Shown: positions 1 to 10,805 of the stretch, piece after piece
How the letters are laid out: every line of letters starts with the position of its first letter
How positions within the stretch are numbered: position 1 is the stretch's first letter
Source of the DNA: Candidatus Poseidonia sp.
GTDB taxonomy: Archaea; Thermoplasmatota; Poseidoniia; Poseidoniales; Poseidoniaceae
Length of the DNA: 57,671 nucleotides
Reading direction: 5' to 3'
Assembly (NCBI GenBank): GCA_030827365.1
Contig: JAUREO010000006.1
Span: forward strand, 1 to 57,671
Program-made: the position numbers and the translations under genes
Notes under the pieces: generated by a model
The model's input: only the letters and a program-made list of their open reading frames with translations
Databases searched by the model: none
Told to the model about the DNA's origin: nothing

Positions 1-54
1 TTTCCCATTTCCGTATTTAAGAAGAAAATATTTCATTTTTGCAGAATTCATACA

Positions 55-1272
55 TTAACATGAACTGATTTTTCCCACTTCTTCAAGCCACTTCGCTGCA
101 TTGAGAGTACCATACCCACTTCTCGAATCATGTTGTGGTTGTTCGTCATCTGATGCCGTTGACCTCATCAATGCCATTTTCACAGCATCTAAGCATTCGC
201 CTGTCGAAGTACTTGAATGCCTGAATTGGGGATGGTCTTGGAGGATCAAAGCAAGAACGCCAGTTACAAATACGGTAGAATCTGAGGTACCACTACTTGA
301 ATACCATGCATTTTGCTCTCCAGTGCTGACGATTTGCACGCCTGGTGCAGTAATCTCGGGTTTGAGATGAGGATGTTCACGATTCGACCCCCCGCTCAAA
401 CTTTGATTTCCAAGAGATGAATTTACCCACACATTCCCTAATCGGTCATGTGCTCCAACAGTAATGACTCTTGGAACATTTCCTGGTGATGACACGTCAC
501 CATCATCCTCCGCCCCTCCATCGTTTCCTGCTGCTGCTACGACGAATATTCCCTTATCAGTGACTTGGCGCGTTGCAGAAACGGAGCGACTTTCGACCTC
601 CTCATCAATTTGATGCATACCTCCAAGAGATAGCGAAATGATATCAGCATCAAAAACCTCATCGCACCAACGAATTGCATCAGCAACGATTGTTTCTTCA
701 CCAGTATTCATTCCATTTGCATCTTCTTTCAAAGCGGCGACCATGGCGAAATTCACCGAAGGTGCTGCTCCAAGTTGATGGTTTTGTGAAAGTAAAATGC
801 CAGACATCAATGTTCCGTGAGCGATTGCACCATACTCAATTGGGGAAGAACTGCCACCGACGAAGTCCTTGAATACAATGGTCAAGCCTTCAAATGCTGA
901 ATGGGAAAAATCAATCCCCGTATCGACCATGCAAACGTTTACCCCGCTGCCATCGAGGCCCATCTCTTGTAATTCTCGTATCCCAGTATCCTCATAAGCC
1001 CACTCTGATTTCGGTGGTGGCAATTCAATGATCAACCACTCAAATCTCCAGATGAGTAGCAGTATTGCGGCGAAGAGTGCTAAGGCAAAGGCTCGTGAAA
1101 AAATTGCGATGGGACGATAAGTTCTTCCAATTGGTCGTACGATGGTCGGAAGCCATCCCGTCACTCCTGAACGCCATTCATCTTGGTATCCAGCAATCGA
1201 AGGGTCAACCGCAGAAACAACTGTTGGTTCATGTGGCTCAGGCAAATACTCGACATTTCGAAGTTCATCCAT
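55..1272 (-). CDS. Membrane-anchored subtilisin-like serine protease (S8 family)
   Basis: A 405-residue S8 peptidase. The catalytic triad is readable: Asp117 in VDTGID, His152 in AHGTLMSG and Ser330 in SSGTS, with the oxyanion Asn250 in AAAGND. A hydrophobic segment at about residues 56-82 follows a polar N-terminus and places the protease domain outside the cell as a type II membrane protein. No classical cleavable signal peptide or long propeptide is visible. It begins 20 nt after the stop of the giant AglB gene on the same strand, so the two are probably co-transcribed; processing of surface proteins is a reasonable but unproven role. The start is the first ATG of the frame, with no clear Shine-Dalgarno site. 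The family call is secure; the substrate is unknown. Confidence 0.93.
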   Translation of the reverse strand: MDELRNVEYLPEPHEPTVVSAVDPSIAGYQDEWRSGVTGWLPTIVRPIGRTYRPIAIFSRAFALALFAAILLLIWRFEWLIIELPPPKSEWAYEDTGIRELQEMGLDGSGVNVCMVDTGIDFSHSAFEGLTIVFKDFVGGSSSPIEYGAIAHGTLMSGILLSQNHQLGAAPSVNFAMVAALKEDANGMNTGEETIVADAIRWCDEVFDADIISLSLGGMHQIDEEVESRSVSATRQVTDKGIFVVAAAGNDGGAEDDGDVSSPGNVPRVITVGAHDRLGNVWVNSSLGNQSLSGGSNREHPHLKPEITAPGVQIVSTGEQNAWYSSSGTSDSTVFVTGVLALILQDHPQFRHSSTSTGECLDAVKMALMRSTASDDEQPQHDSRSGYGTLNAAKWLEEVGKISSC

Positions 1273-1292
1273 GAACTTCGACCCCGATGTAC

Positions 1293-4200
1293 TTAGAATC
1301 GAGAACCTGATTTGCCGCTACGAACAGCCTTGAATCCTGCGTATATGACAAGACAGGTCAAGACAAATATCGTTAGTGTCACCCAAATCGAATCTCCTTC
1401 ACCTGTACTGGTCGCATAATAGTCAACGGAGAAGTCGAAATCTTCGACTTGGTTGTCGACAAAGTTTGCGTCTTCACCAATCACGTCGACTCGAACATCG
1501 TATCTTTGATTTCCAGATTGGGTGGCGTTGAGCGTGAAATCTGCGTTCACAATGCTTCCTGCTGGAATTGATATTGTCGTCTGTAATGTTTCTCCATCTG
1601 AATTCGTCAAGTATACGATAACACTGCTTGCATCAAGTTTACCGTAGTTCTCAACTGGTATGCTGAGAAGAGTTTCTACTTCAGCCTCTGCAGTCTTGTC
1701 AATGCTATTTTGGTCTACCCGCAGACTAATTCTGGCTGCGGAAACAATGACGTCAATAGTCTCGGAATCGACTTCTTCGCCTTCACTGGAAACTATGACC
1801 GACAACTCCTTGGTTCCTTCTGTAAAGTTTTCTCCTGCGAAAATAGTGAACGACATCTCACGAGAATCACCCTTGGAAATCGTTACAGTCGTCGTCATTG
1901 GAGTCACTGACCATCCCTCAGGGATGTTATCAACAACTTCAAGTCGGAAGGTGTCATCTCCATTTCCATGATTCTCAATTGTAAACGACATAGATCTGGA
2001 AATCGATGGTGAAATGCCAACTTCTTCAGTTTCATCGTGGATATGGAAGTCATAAATTTGAGGAACGAAGACGTCAATGGCTACTTCACTTGTTTCAGCT
2101 AATTGTGTCCTCATGTTGAGAATCACTCTGTGACCTTGATCAAGATGCCATGTTGTGTTTTGTGCTGGCAGGGTGATTCTTACTTGAACTGTGCTTGACT
2201 GAGTCGCACTTGTATCTAAAGCATTTTCACCAATTCCGAGTTGAATTTGTAATTCATCAACAAACGCTGTGCCGTTGAAGAATTCAACAATCCAATCAGT
2301 GGAGTCTGGTGCAGCGTTGACCGAACCAGTAAGCGTAAAGAGGTCATTGACTTCGGTTCCATTGTAGTTCAAGTCAATATTAAATATGATTTGTTCGTAT
2401 TCAGTTCCTGAAGTTATCGCATCCATTCGTGGAGTTGAGGTCCCATCATAGGTTGCTCCAACAATACTTGATTCGACAATTTCCATAGTCGTGTCAGAAT
2501 TGATTCTACGATTGTATTCCAACGTCAACGGTTGTGAACCACTGGTAGGAACTGTTCCTGCAGCCCCTCCTGTGTATTCCATTTCTAATTCGAAGTCATG
2601 TTGAATGGTCGTAAATTCTGAATCGAAACTAATTGCACCGGCTGGAGCGAGGAAAAAGAATGTACCGTTTGCTGGTGCAATTTGAATCATTTCCATACCT
2701 TCGCCGAAATCAAATTCAACTTCGACATCTTCAGTGATCAACTCGGTTCCTTCATCATCACTTCCGATATGATGGGCTTCACCTTGAATGTCCGTCCATG
2801 AGGTACTGAGAATGATATAACCGCCGTTTCTCATTTCAAGGTCTATTGACCCTCCAGTTGATACTGTTGCATCGAGCAATCCAACAGCGACATCGCCACC
2901 ATTCTCATCAAGATTCTGAGATTGCACATACACAATCCATTCACCAGGCTGTACTACTGCATTCCACTCTAATGTGGTGCCATTCATCACACCAATGACT
3001 TCAATAGGGTCTCGGTCAAACTTGGAATGTGGATAAAGAATGATTAGGGCATTTTCGTGGTCATTACCAACAGAATCAATGACGGTTCCACTTACAGAAA
3101 CGGTGATTGCTTCAACTTCAACATCAACCGATTCAGAATTGTTGTTCACGACAAATCCTCGCGAATCATTGGTTGTTTCATAGTATACTGTTCCATATCC
3201 ATCTTTTTCAACAGTTACATTGTACTGGTCCTGAATTGGAACGAATAAACGCCAAATTCCACCGTCATCAGTTTGAACAGTTTGATTCACAGTGACTTGA
3301 TCCGAACTTACGATAGTGACATTCATGCCTTCAATTCCTTGCTTGACCTCAGAACTAATTTGCCAATAGACCATACCGCCAATTTGTACTTCTAAATCCG
3401 CTTCAAGCACACCCAAGTCGAGGTTAAATTCTCCATCATGGATATCCGTATTGAATGGAGATGATGATGTATCGAGCATCCAATGCTTTGTTGAGGTTGA
3501 ATAATTGAGGAGTAAACTCCATTGCCCAGGCATCAATAATTCAGACACAAAACCTGATTCATTCGTCTTTTCAAAAGTGATATTTCCTAAGCCATCATGA
3601 CTTATTGCCTTCACTCTCATATCGGAAAGATTCGTTTCGGTTGAGGCTTCAATAAGTTGGAAACTTACGTTAACACCTTGTAGGGTTTGTAATTCGAGGC
3701 CTGTTCTATTCTCAGCGTCAGAATCAATGCTCAGAGGTTGTCTCAAAACTTCAGTAATTTCACCTGATGCGTATGGTGCAACGATGAACAACCAATCGCC
3801 GGCTGGAATATAGGCTGCAAATGAACCATTTTCATCGGAGGCAATATTGAACCAATCATCCTTTTGTTCGTTGTAAAGAAGGAAATCGTTTTGAATCCCT
3901 TCTCCGGAAGCGTTCGATAATGTACCATTGACTCGATAAGATTCTTTGAACACAAATTCAATCACTTCTTCTGGGCCCTTGAGTCCAATATCGATCATAT
4001 CGAAGAATGATAAAGCGACCATGTCGTAATCTGTAGCATTCTCATCCGAAGCATCCGTTCGGTTGAGTACGAGTTGATAACTTCCAGGTGTCAGTGAAAC
4101 AACAAGTTCGCCATTTGATTGATAATCATCTTCAGTAATGTTGACTTGAGTTCCAATGCCCATGGGTTGCAAGATGAAACTCGGTGAAACCTTTGTACCA

Positions 4201-7200
4201 TCTGAAAAGTTGACATCAGAGTTACTTGCCATGTACACATTCAATGTTACTTGGATTGCGCTGGGATGAACATAAAATTCAAGCATTGAATTTTGCAAAG
4301 TTGTTGTGGTGTCGACAATAACGCCTGATTCTGTCGTTGCGTTAAGCAAATCATTTTCAAACATGAAATCATATGTTCCATCTGGAACTTGGATAAAGAA
4401 TCGTCCTTGTTCGGATACTGTTGTGTTCCAAATCAATCCATCACTATCGGTCACATAGAGTGTTTCAGATTCCCATCCCGGGACTGTTGAATCCCAAAAT
4501 GTGGTGTTTTCGTACAAATAGACAAATCCTTCAATGGTTGCAGTTGGTTTGAGATACAATGTTCCCAAGTCAATATTTTCATCACCGCTCACAGATATGA
4601 GTTCGCCATAAGCCATCGCGTTGGTTATCGATGAGGTGGTGAAATGATAGTCAAGACCGCTTGGTACACGGATTGAGAAGTTACCTGTGTCTGATGTAGT
4701 GATGGTAGTGAATTCAAGTTCGCCTGCAACCAATTTGATGCCTAAACTTCGAGCTGGTTCAGTTCCAATCGTGAGGAGTTCAGGGTTTGTTTGAGCCTCT
4801 CCAAACCATTGATGATAATCATTGATAGCGCCGTTGTATGAACGAATGGAACCATTGAGAACAACAGACACGGAGTAACTAAATTCTGCATCAATATCAT
4901 CTCCATTTTCAATCGTTATCTTCTCATAAAGTACGACTGAATCGTCAATATCGTCGCTAATCGTGTATTCTCCTGCAAGAAGTTCAACATACACAATTCC
5001 GTTCTCGTCTGAAGTTGCTTCGACAGGTTTCATGAATCCTAAGCCATCGTCAAAGGTCAAGGTTCTGTTTGCTACATCAATGAGTGGTTCGTTTGTATCC
5101 TCGTCCAATGGTGATACAAGTTGTATGGTGAGGTCGCCAGTAGGCGGCACATTGAATGCAAGTTTCAAATCTTGAGGTTCATCGCCAACGAATAATGTTT
5201 GATTCATGTCATACCAGCCATCACCGTCGACATCAACCCTGTAGATATATTCACCAAAGGTCACTGGGCCATATCCAAACGAACCATTTTCATCTGTGAT
5301 AATATCGACTTTCGATGCTTCACCGAGAACAACATCAATGAATTCAATGGTCATGTTCGACAATGGATTATTATCGATGTCAATCAATGTGTCACTAAAG
5401 TAAGAGGCTGGGATGGTCATTCCAACATCATACGACGGCGTAATTCCTATGACCACCGGACTTGGAAGAAGGACTTCCTTTCCATTTTCCAATTGAGCGA
5501 TCATGTTATACGTTCCCGGAAGTAATCCAGTTTTGTAGAACGAACCTGGTTCAACCATTGGCCCTGAAAAAGTACCATTGCCAATGAACAGACCGGTACC
5601 GTTGAAGATACCTTTTCCGTAGAAGTTTCCAATGCCTTCGAATGTGACGCCATCCTCATATTCTTGTATAAATGTGGTCACACCATCCGATGTGAGCATA
5701 CCTTTTCCAACAAATTCACCATCAAACATGTATTCGTTGGTACTTTCACCCATCTCACAGATGGTTTGGTTTTCTGGCATAGCAAATTCGGTTGTGTTTT
5801 CAATCATTTCGCATTGGCCCAAATCTGTCGTGTTTTCAAGCCATGAAGCCTTGAAAGTACCTTGGCCATTCCATGTTCCATTTCCAAAGAACATGACTTT
5901 GTCTGTAATCTCACGGGTGTATGTTCCTACGAATTCCTTTACATACGCAACGCCCTCGCTTTCGAAAGTTCCATTGTAAATGAATTCGACTTCGCCAGTT
6001 CCCTGCAATACACGTGTCTCATCTGTTGTGAAGGTACCGCTGGTCGTTGTGACCGTGTAGTTGTCGGTCATCGACCAAATATTTCTCAAAATGAATGTTG
6101 TCTCTTCAACTGGTTCACCCTCAAAGCTCTCATGCCCGGTCCACTGGATTGTTCCAGAAACACCGCTAGAGCCTATTCGAATGTCCAGTGAGTCGGTAAT
6201 TGCTACGACTCGGTTTGCTTGGTCACCAGTGATATTTACTTCGGACTCACCAAGCCAAGTCATGTTCGATACATGACCCAAGATGGCAGTCAATTCGTTG
6301 ACGGTTCTATTTGTGTTTGAAATTTGGAGCAGATCTTGAATTTTACTCACATACGAACCGTCTCGAATGTTATCTCGGTCATATACTGGATTGTATGTTC
6401 CTGCAAATGCTGAAACGCGGATTCTTCCTGCTGGAACATCAAAGGAATAACGGCCTTCTTCATCGGCGTCCACATATCCAATTGGAATCCAGTAGGTATC
6501 CCCATCAACATCTTCAACCCCTTCACCGGAAAATGCATCTCTTTCGATAAGAACACGAGCATGTGGAATGCCAATTTCGTCATCTTCGGTCATAACTTGT
6601 CCACTCAGTTCCCCACCCGGATAATACTTCAAAATCTTCACAAGTGTATTCGCATTTGCCAAACTTGAATCGGCTTCTTCACTGTACCAATTCGCAAGTA
6701 CAAAGTGATTCATCATAGCACCAGGCAGTGGAACTGCTTGTTGAAGGATACTTCCCGGAGAACCGGATTGACCAAAGTGTTGAGATGGTTGTGGATTTGA
6801 AGAGTCGGTATCTAACCCAAGGGATGATGCACCATATCCTACATATGTTCGAGCAACCATGGTTTCAAAGAACGCGGGCTGATGGTCGATTCGCACATCT
6901 TCGAGGGAGATTAAATCGATATCTGCACCTGCTTGATTGTTGAGGAAATCTTTCTTGATTGCTTCTTCGTATTCCGCTGCAGTCATTTCATCTTTGAATT
7001 CACCGCGAATGGTTTCGTATGTTTCGGACATGAATGTTTGAATGTCTTGTCCTGACAAGATGGTTGGAGCGCCAAAGATACCCATTGGTTGACCTGAGTT
7101 GTATTGAGCATCTGAAGTGTAACGTCCAGCACGAGGATACAATCTATTGTCTACAGCAAAATATCGAATCTCGTGGTCTCGCTCGATGGTTTCTCCAGGG

Positions 7201-10200
7201 GCACCGTTGTAGTCTTGTACTATGTAATAATCTTCCATGTTGATAATATCGTGGTACATATCATGGATTGTTGCTGTTGGATGTGCATCGAACACAGCAT
7301 CAAAGAGTTGGACTGTAAGAGCCAAACGTGCATTTTGACGATGAATATTGGTTGATACAGACAAAAACTCGTCAATTAAATCCGAGGTGTACCAGTAGTC
7401 CCCGATAATATAGTGGGTGGTTTCTACCACGGTGTCTTGTCCGCTTCGAATATTGTTAGTGAATGTAATATTTGCTTGACCTTCATCGAGCCAATCTCCA
7501 TTCAAACACAATGTTCCAGATGTGTCTTCGCACAACAGACGTTCTCCGTCTTTCCATATTCTGAAAATGTGTTCACTTGAATCATCAAATACACCAGCAG
7601 TATGCGAATAACCCTCTGCCATCACCACATCTCTGTTGGTTTTCATGACGGAGAAAGAACGCTTAGTCACAAAGTCGACCATTTCTTCATCGAATTGAGT
7701 TTCAAGTGTCAAAAATTCTTTGAGTTGGTCATCAGAGAGATATTTGTCAATATTATTGGTAAATCCATGACTGAGTTCAACTTTGTCAAAGTTGGATTCC
7801 ATATACTTTCTGTCACCCTCTGCGAGTTGCCAAATGAACATAGCAGTAAGGTCGTCTTGATTGCGAGCAAGCAACATATTACCGGTTGCAGGAATACCAG
7901 ACTGGAAGTTATCCGAAACAGATGGGTGTTCTCCGGTGTTCAAGGCTTGGAAACCATAGTCCCACCACGAAACGAACGCAGGTCTATCGGAATATGCAAC
8001 TTCAGTATCTTGATTTGCTAACCATTGGTATGCAAGATTCCATCCGTTGTCATTGAATGATGACCCAAACGAACCAAGATACCAATTTCCTGTGTAAAGC
8101 GAGCTATCAAGCAACGAGAAACCAAGAATTTCAAATCGGAAAATATCTGGCATAATATTGTAAAGATCTTCATCAATTTCTCTCTCGGATGTCGATGAAC
8201 CAGGTATGGCTGAGTCAAGTCCGTAGGTTGCTTGTTGACTAAAAATGAGAAGCATGACAATCATGATTGCGGAGAAAGAAGGTGTTTTCCAGACGGCCTT
8301 ACGTGCACCTGTGATACGGTCTGCAGGGGTTCGAATGCCAAACTTCTGCCATTTCAACTTCAGACCTTTCCAATCAGCTTTACTCCACAGTGACACCACA
8401 CCTGCTGCTCCCATAACGGCCATCACTGGTGAAGCATTGAACATGAAACGAGCAGCGTTCCACGCCATGAAAGTTGCAGCGAAAACCCATACGCCGAAAA
8501 CAAGGTGAGTTTGTTTTCTATGGCGAATTCCATCGGTAAGGAGCAAGACACCCATGACCAAGGCAAGGACAAAGGTGATCGGTCCAAAGGAGGCGAAGAG
8601 TTGAGCCCTGTTCGGAGCATTTGCTTCCGCAACGGTTCCGAAAATCTTGGTTTTGGCAAAGTATCCACTACCAGTAAGTAGGACATCCCATGCATTGGAA
8701 ATTTCAAGTTGCTGAAGTATGTACAACAACCCAAAGAATACAACACCCGATACTGTTAAGGTTCCCAGAACGAGCAACCACGGCTTATCTCTAAATCCGG
8801 TAGTTATGAATGTCAATGCAACTGTAAATCCTAACACGAAGAGGAACGGTTGCAATCCAGTGGCATCGAGGACCAGATTCATTTGTGGATGTGCATAGAA
8901 GGGAAAAGCCATGAGCAAATTCACAACGAGCATGACGAGGAAAAGACTGCTAAGGATGGTTGAATCTCGTCGCCTAAACATGTTGAGTGCAATTTGAAAT
9001 GCGTAAGCCAAGAACAGAATCGATGGACCAACTACGAAACCTTTCCATCCAAGCGAAGCAACACCAAATGAGGCACCTGCAAGAGCAGCATACGCTACTG
9101 ATGCCCTACGGTTCTTAACAACATCTTTGAATGCAGAAATAAAACTACTGAGTTTTGGACTCGTTGACTTTGACAATCGGGCTGAGCCTGCGTAGCGTAC
9201 TGCTTTCATCCAATACATGAAACCCATGCTGATGAACAGCATGACGAATGCGTCGTGGTCAGCAAGTGCCCAAGTAGAGTGGGTGACGTGTGCAGGCATG
9301 AAAGCAATCAACCAAGCAGCGATGACACCAGCACCCTTACCAAATTGGTCTCGAGCAATAACTGAAATTGGAAGAATGGTCAAGGCTCCATAGATTGCAG
9401 GTAGAGCAAGCATGCTCCACCAAACTGCATTTTCTGCTTGACTTCCGAGGAATGGTTCGATGAGCATAGCACCGACGGCCATTGACCAAGAGAACAATGG
9501 CGGACGTGGATTAATACCGCCAATTGGGTAGTATCGATCTGCATCGATGATAAGGTGTGCATTTTGGGCCAAAATGTAATCCACAACACGCTTCATGTAC
9601 CAAGGGTCGGAACCACCGGTCATGTCCCATCCACCAGTTCCAAATGCGTTCATGGATGGTACTACATACCATTGTACTCGAATAGCCAAACCGATGATAA
9701 AGGCGAGCCAAATCAATGTTGAGCTCCAATGTTGGCTCCAAAACTTTCGTGCACCAGTGCATTCATGCAGTTCAAGATTGGACCATCCACCGTATTTTTC
9801 GTGGCTTCCAATGTAATAGATTGCAACACCGATGAAGAATGTTAAAGCAAGCCAAATTAACGCTGCCCAGTTTCCTTCAAGTTGGGTCGATGTCCAGATG
9901 TCCTTTTCATACCACGAAGATACGAGGTAAAGGCCCCACATCGAGCCGATGAACATCGAACGAGTAAACCAACGTTCAGAGAACATACCTGCTATAATGA
10001 GAGCGACAATACCCGTCAAGGTAGCAGTCCAAAATCCTACATATCCAGTGTATCCTTCTACGGTTGTTACACCGAGTTTGTTGCCAAGACTCACAGAATC
10101 ATAGTGCCATAAGGAACCAGCATATGCAAGAACCCAAACATACAACGCAACCATGAGTGGCACAGCATTTCGCTGGAACCCGCCGGATGGTGTAATGTAA

Positions 10201-10805
10201 CCAAACCATCCTTCAGTCCCTGCCTCATTAAGAAGTCCACGCGAGGTCACGCCAACAGCAAGTCCAAGCATTGTAAACATCGTGAGATTGGTAAAGAAGA
10301 GATAACCGATTGTTTCTCTTGAAAGATTGAGTGTTGCGACCATTTGTCCGTTATCAAGTTCGAATGTTGATGGCAAATTCGCTGATTGTGCTATATGCAG
10401 AGCCATCCAGTAACCTACTGAAAAGAAGGTCAACATCGATTGCCATTCATGCTTTGATTTCAAATTCAGTCTGTTACCTATGACGAAGACGATGAAAAAG
10501 AGTAATCCTGCAACAGCGTCGATGTACATGAAGACGATATCAGCAAGGACTAATCCAACGACCAACACTATGAGGGAAAGTTGTGTTTCATTGGAACGAC
10601 CGGAGCGGAGAATCATTCTTGGCACGGTGGCAAGAATGGCTGCGACACCCATCACGAAGAGGGGCGTCAAGTTCTCTGTGGTTAAGTCGAAGTCAATGCC
10701 TCCGACTTTCATTGTTGCAATCGCCAGAACAATTGCCAAGGCTGGAATAATCCAACCAAGGAACGAACTTGGGCGATGTTGCACGCTATTGTTTTCGTTT
10801 TCCAT
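1293..10805 (-). CDS. aglB: Giant AglB/STT3 oligosaccharyltransferase with ~1,775-residue extracellular extension
   Basis: A 3170-residue protein; ordinary archaeal AglB has roughly 800-1,000. The N-terminal half is STT3-like: multiple membrane spans, the first acidic motif around Asp400 (SDPWYMKR), the second acidic motif at 516-518 (ADHDAF), a TxxE-type loop with Glu727 (TVAEAN) and the hallmark WWDYG at 947-951. It should transfer lipid-linked glycan to Asn in N-X-S/T sequons outside the cell. From about residue 1395 the chain continues with many carboxypeptidase-regulatory-like beta sandwiches, a MORN-like Gly/Phe repeat zone (about 1600-1765), a NEW3-like and a CARDB-like domain, then a final membrane span (about 3135-3158) and a short basic tail. 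The extension is rich in N-X-S/T sites, so it may be glycosylated itself. A GAGGGA-type ribosome site precedes the ATG. Confidence 0.92.
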   Translation of the reverse strand: MENENNSVQHRPSSFLGWIIPALAIVLAIATMKVGGIDFDLTTENLTPLFVMGVAAILATVPRMILRSGRSNETQLSLIVLVVGLVLADIVFMYIDAVAGLLFFIVFVIGNRLNLKSKHEWQSMLTFFSVGYWMALHIAQSANLPSTFELDNGQMVATLNLSRETIGYLFFTNLTMFTMLGLAVGVTSRGLLNEAGTEGWFGYITPSGGFQRNAVPLMVALYVWVLAYAGSLWHYDSVSLGNKLGVTTVEGYTGYVGFWTATLTGIVALIIAGMFSERWFTRSMFIGSMWGLYLVSSWYEKDIWTSTQLEGNWAALIWLALTFFIGVAIYYIGSHEKYGGWSNLELHECTGARKFWSQHWSSTLIWLAFIIGLAIRVQWYVVPSMNAFGTGGWDMTGGSDPWYMKRVVDYILAQNAHLIIDADRYYPIGGINPRPPLFSWSMAVGAMLIEPFLGSQAENAVWWSMLALPAIYGALTILPISVIARDQFGKGAGVIAAWLIAFMPAHVTHSTWALADHDAFVMLFISMGFMYWMKAVRYAGSARLSKSTSPKLSSFISAFKDVVKNRRASVAYAALAGASFGVASLGWKGFVVGPSILFLAYAFQIALNMFRRRDSTILSSLFLVMLVVNLLMAFPFYAHPQMNLVLDATGLQPFLFVLGFTVALTFITTGFRDKPWLLVLGTLTVSGVVFFGLLYILQQLEISNAWDVLLTGSGYFAKTKIFGTVAEANAPNRAQLFASFGPITFVLALVMGVLLLTDGIRHRKQTHLVFGVWVFAATFMAWNAARFMFNASPVMAVMGAAGVVSLWSKADWKGLKLKWQKFGIRTPADRITGARKAVWKTPSFSAIMIVMLLIFSQQATYGLDSAIPGSSTSEREIDEDLYNIMPDIFRFEILGFSLLDSSLYTGNWYLGSFGSSFNDNGWNLAYQWLANQDTEVAYSDRPAFVSWWDYGFQALNTGEHPSVSDNFQSGIPATGNMLLARNQDDLTAMFIWQLAEGDRKYMESNFDKVELSHGFTNNIDKYLSDDQLKEFLTLETQFDEEMVDFVTKRSFSVMKTNRDVVMAEGYSHTAGVFDDSSEHIFRIWKDGERLLCEDTSGTLCLNGDWLDEGQANITFTNNIRSGQDTVVETTHYIIGDYWYTSDLIDEFLSVSTNIHRQNARLALTVQLFDAVFDAHPTATIHDMYHDIINMEDYYIVQDYNGAPGETIERDHEIRYFAVDNRLYPRAGRYTSDAQYNSGQPMGIFGAPTILSGQDIQTFMSETYETIRGEFKDEMTAAEYEEAIKKDFLNNQAGADIDLISLEDVRIDHQPAFFETMVARTYVGYGASSLGLDTDSSNPQPSQHFGQSGSPGSILQQAVPLPGAMMNHFVLANWYSEEADSSLANANTLVKILKYYPGGELSGQVMTEDDEIGIPHARVLIERDAFSGEGVEDVDGDTYWIPIGYVDADEEGRYSFDVPAGRIRVSAFAGTYNPVYDRDNIRDGSYVSKIQDLLQISNTNRTVNELTAILGHVSNMTWLGESEVNITGDQANRVVAITDSLDIRIGSSGVSGTIQWTGHESFEGEPVEETTFILRNIWSMTDNYTVTTTSGTFTTDETRVLQGTGEVEFIYNGTFESEGVAYVKEFVGTYTREITDKVMFFGNGTWNGQGTFKASWLENTTDLGQCEMIENTTEFAMPENQTICEMGESTNEYMFDGEFVGKGMLTSDGVTTFIQEYEDGVTFEGIGNFYGKGIFNGTGLFIGNGTFSGPMVEPGSFYKTGLLPGTYNMIAQLENGKEVLLPSPVVIGITPSYDVGMTIPASYFSDTLIDIDNNPLSNMTIEFIDVVLGEASKVDIITDENGSFGYGPVTFGEYIYRVDVDGDGWYDMNQTLFVGDEPQDLKLAFNVPPTGDLTIQLVSPLDEDTNEPLIDVANRTLTFDDGLGFMKPVEATSDENGIVYVELLAGEYTISDDIDDSVVLYEKITIENGDDIDAEFSYSVSVVLNGSIRSYNGAINDYHQWFGEAQTNPELLTIGTEPARSLGIKLVAGELEFTTITTSDTGNFSIRVPSGLDYHFTTSSITNAMAYGELISVSGDENIDLGTLYLKPTATIEGFVYLYENTTFWDSTVPGWESETLYVTDSDGLIWNTTVSEQGRFFIQVPDGTYDFMFENDLLNATTESGVIVDTTTTLQNSMLEFYVHPSAIQVTLNVYMASNSDVNFSDGTKVSPSFILQPMGIGTQVNITEDDYQSNGELVVSLTPGSYQLVLNRTDASDENATDYDMVALSFFDMIDIGLKGPEEVIEFVFKESYRVNGTLSNASGEGIQNDFLLYNEQKDDWFNIASDENGSFAAYIPAGDWLFIVAPYASGEITEVLRQPLSIDSDAENRTGLELQTLQGVNVSFQLIEASTETNLSDMRVKAISHDGLGNITFEKTNESGFVSELLMPGQWSLLLNYSTSTKHWMLDTSSSPFNTDIHDGEFNLDLGVLEADLEVQIGGMVYWQISSEVKQGIEGMNVTIVSSDQVTVNQTVQTDDGGIWRLFVPIQDQYNVTVEKDGYGTVYYETTNDSRGFVVNNNSESVDVEVEAITVSVSGTVIDSVGNDHENALIILYPHSKFDRDPIEVIGVMNGTTLEWNAVVQPGEWIVYVQSQNLDENGGDVAVGLLDATVSTGGSIDLEMRNGGYIILSTSWTDIQGEAHHIGSDDEGTELITEDVEVEFDFGEGMEMIQIAPANGTFFFLAPAGAISFDSEFTTIQHDFELEMEYTGGAAGTVPTSGSQPLTLEYNRRINSDTTMEIVESSIVGATYDGTSTPRMDAITSGTEYEQIIFNIDLNYNGTEVNDLFTLTGSVNAAPDSTDWIVEFFNGTAFVDELQIQLGIGENALDTSATQSSTVQVRITLPAQNTTWHLDQGHRVILNMRTQLAETSEVAIDVFVPQIYDFHIHDETEEVGISPSISRSMSFTIENHGNGDDTFRLEVVDNIPEGWSVTPMTTTVTISKGDSREMSFTIFAGENFTEGTKELSVIVSSEGEEVDSETIDVIVSAARISLRVDQNSIDKTAEAEVETLLSIPVENYGKLDASSVIVYLTNSDGETLQTTISIPAGSIVNADFTLNATQSGNQRYDVRVDVIGEDANFVDNQVEDFDFSVDYYATSTGEGDSIWVTLTIFVLTCLVIYAGFKAVRSGKSGSRF

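Noticed and set aside
5199-9816. Many open frames of 60-140 codons on the plus strand opposite AglB.
   Set aside because: They lie wholly opposite a gene with clear domain homology or repeat structure, have no motif of their own and no ribosome sites.
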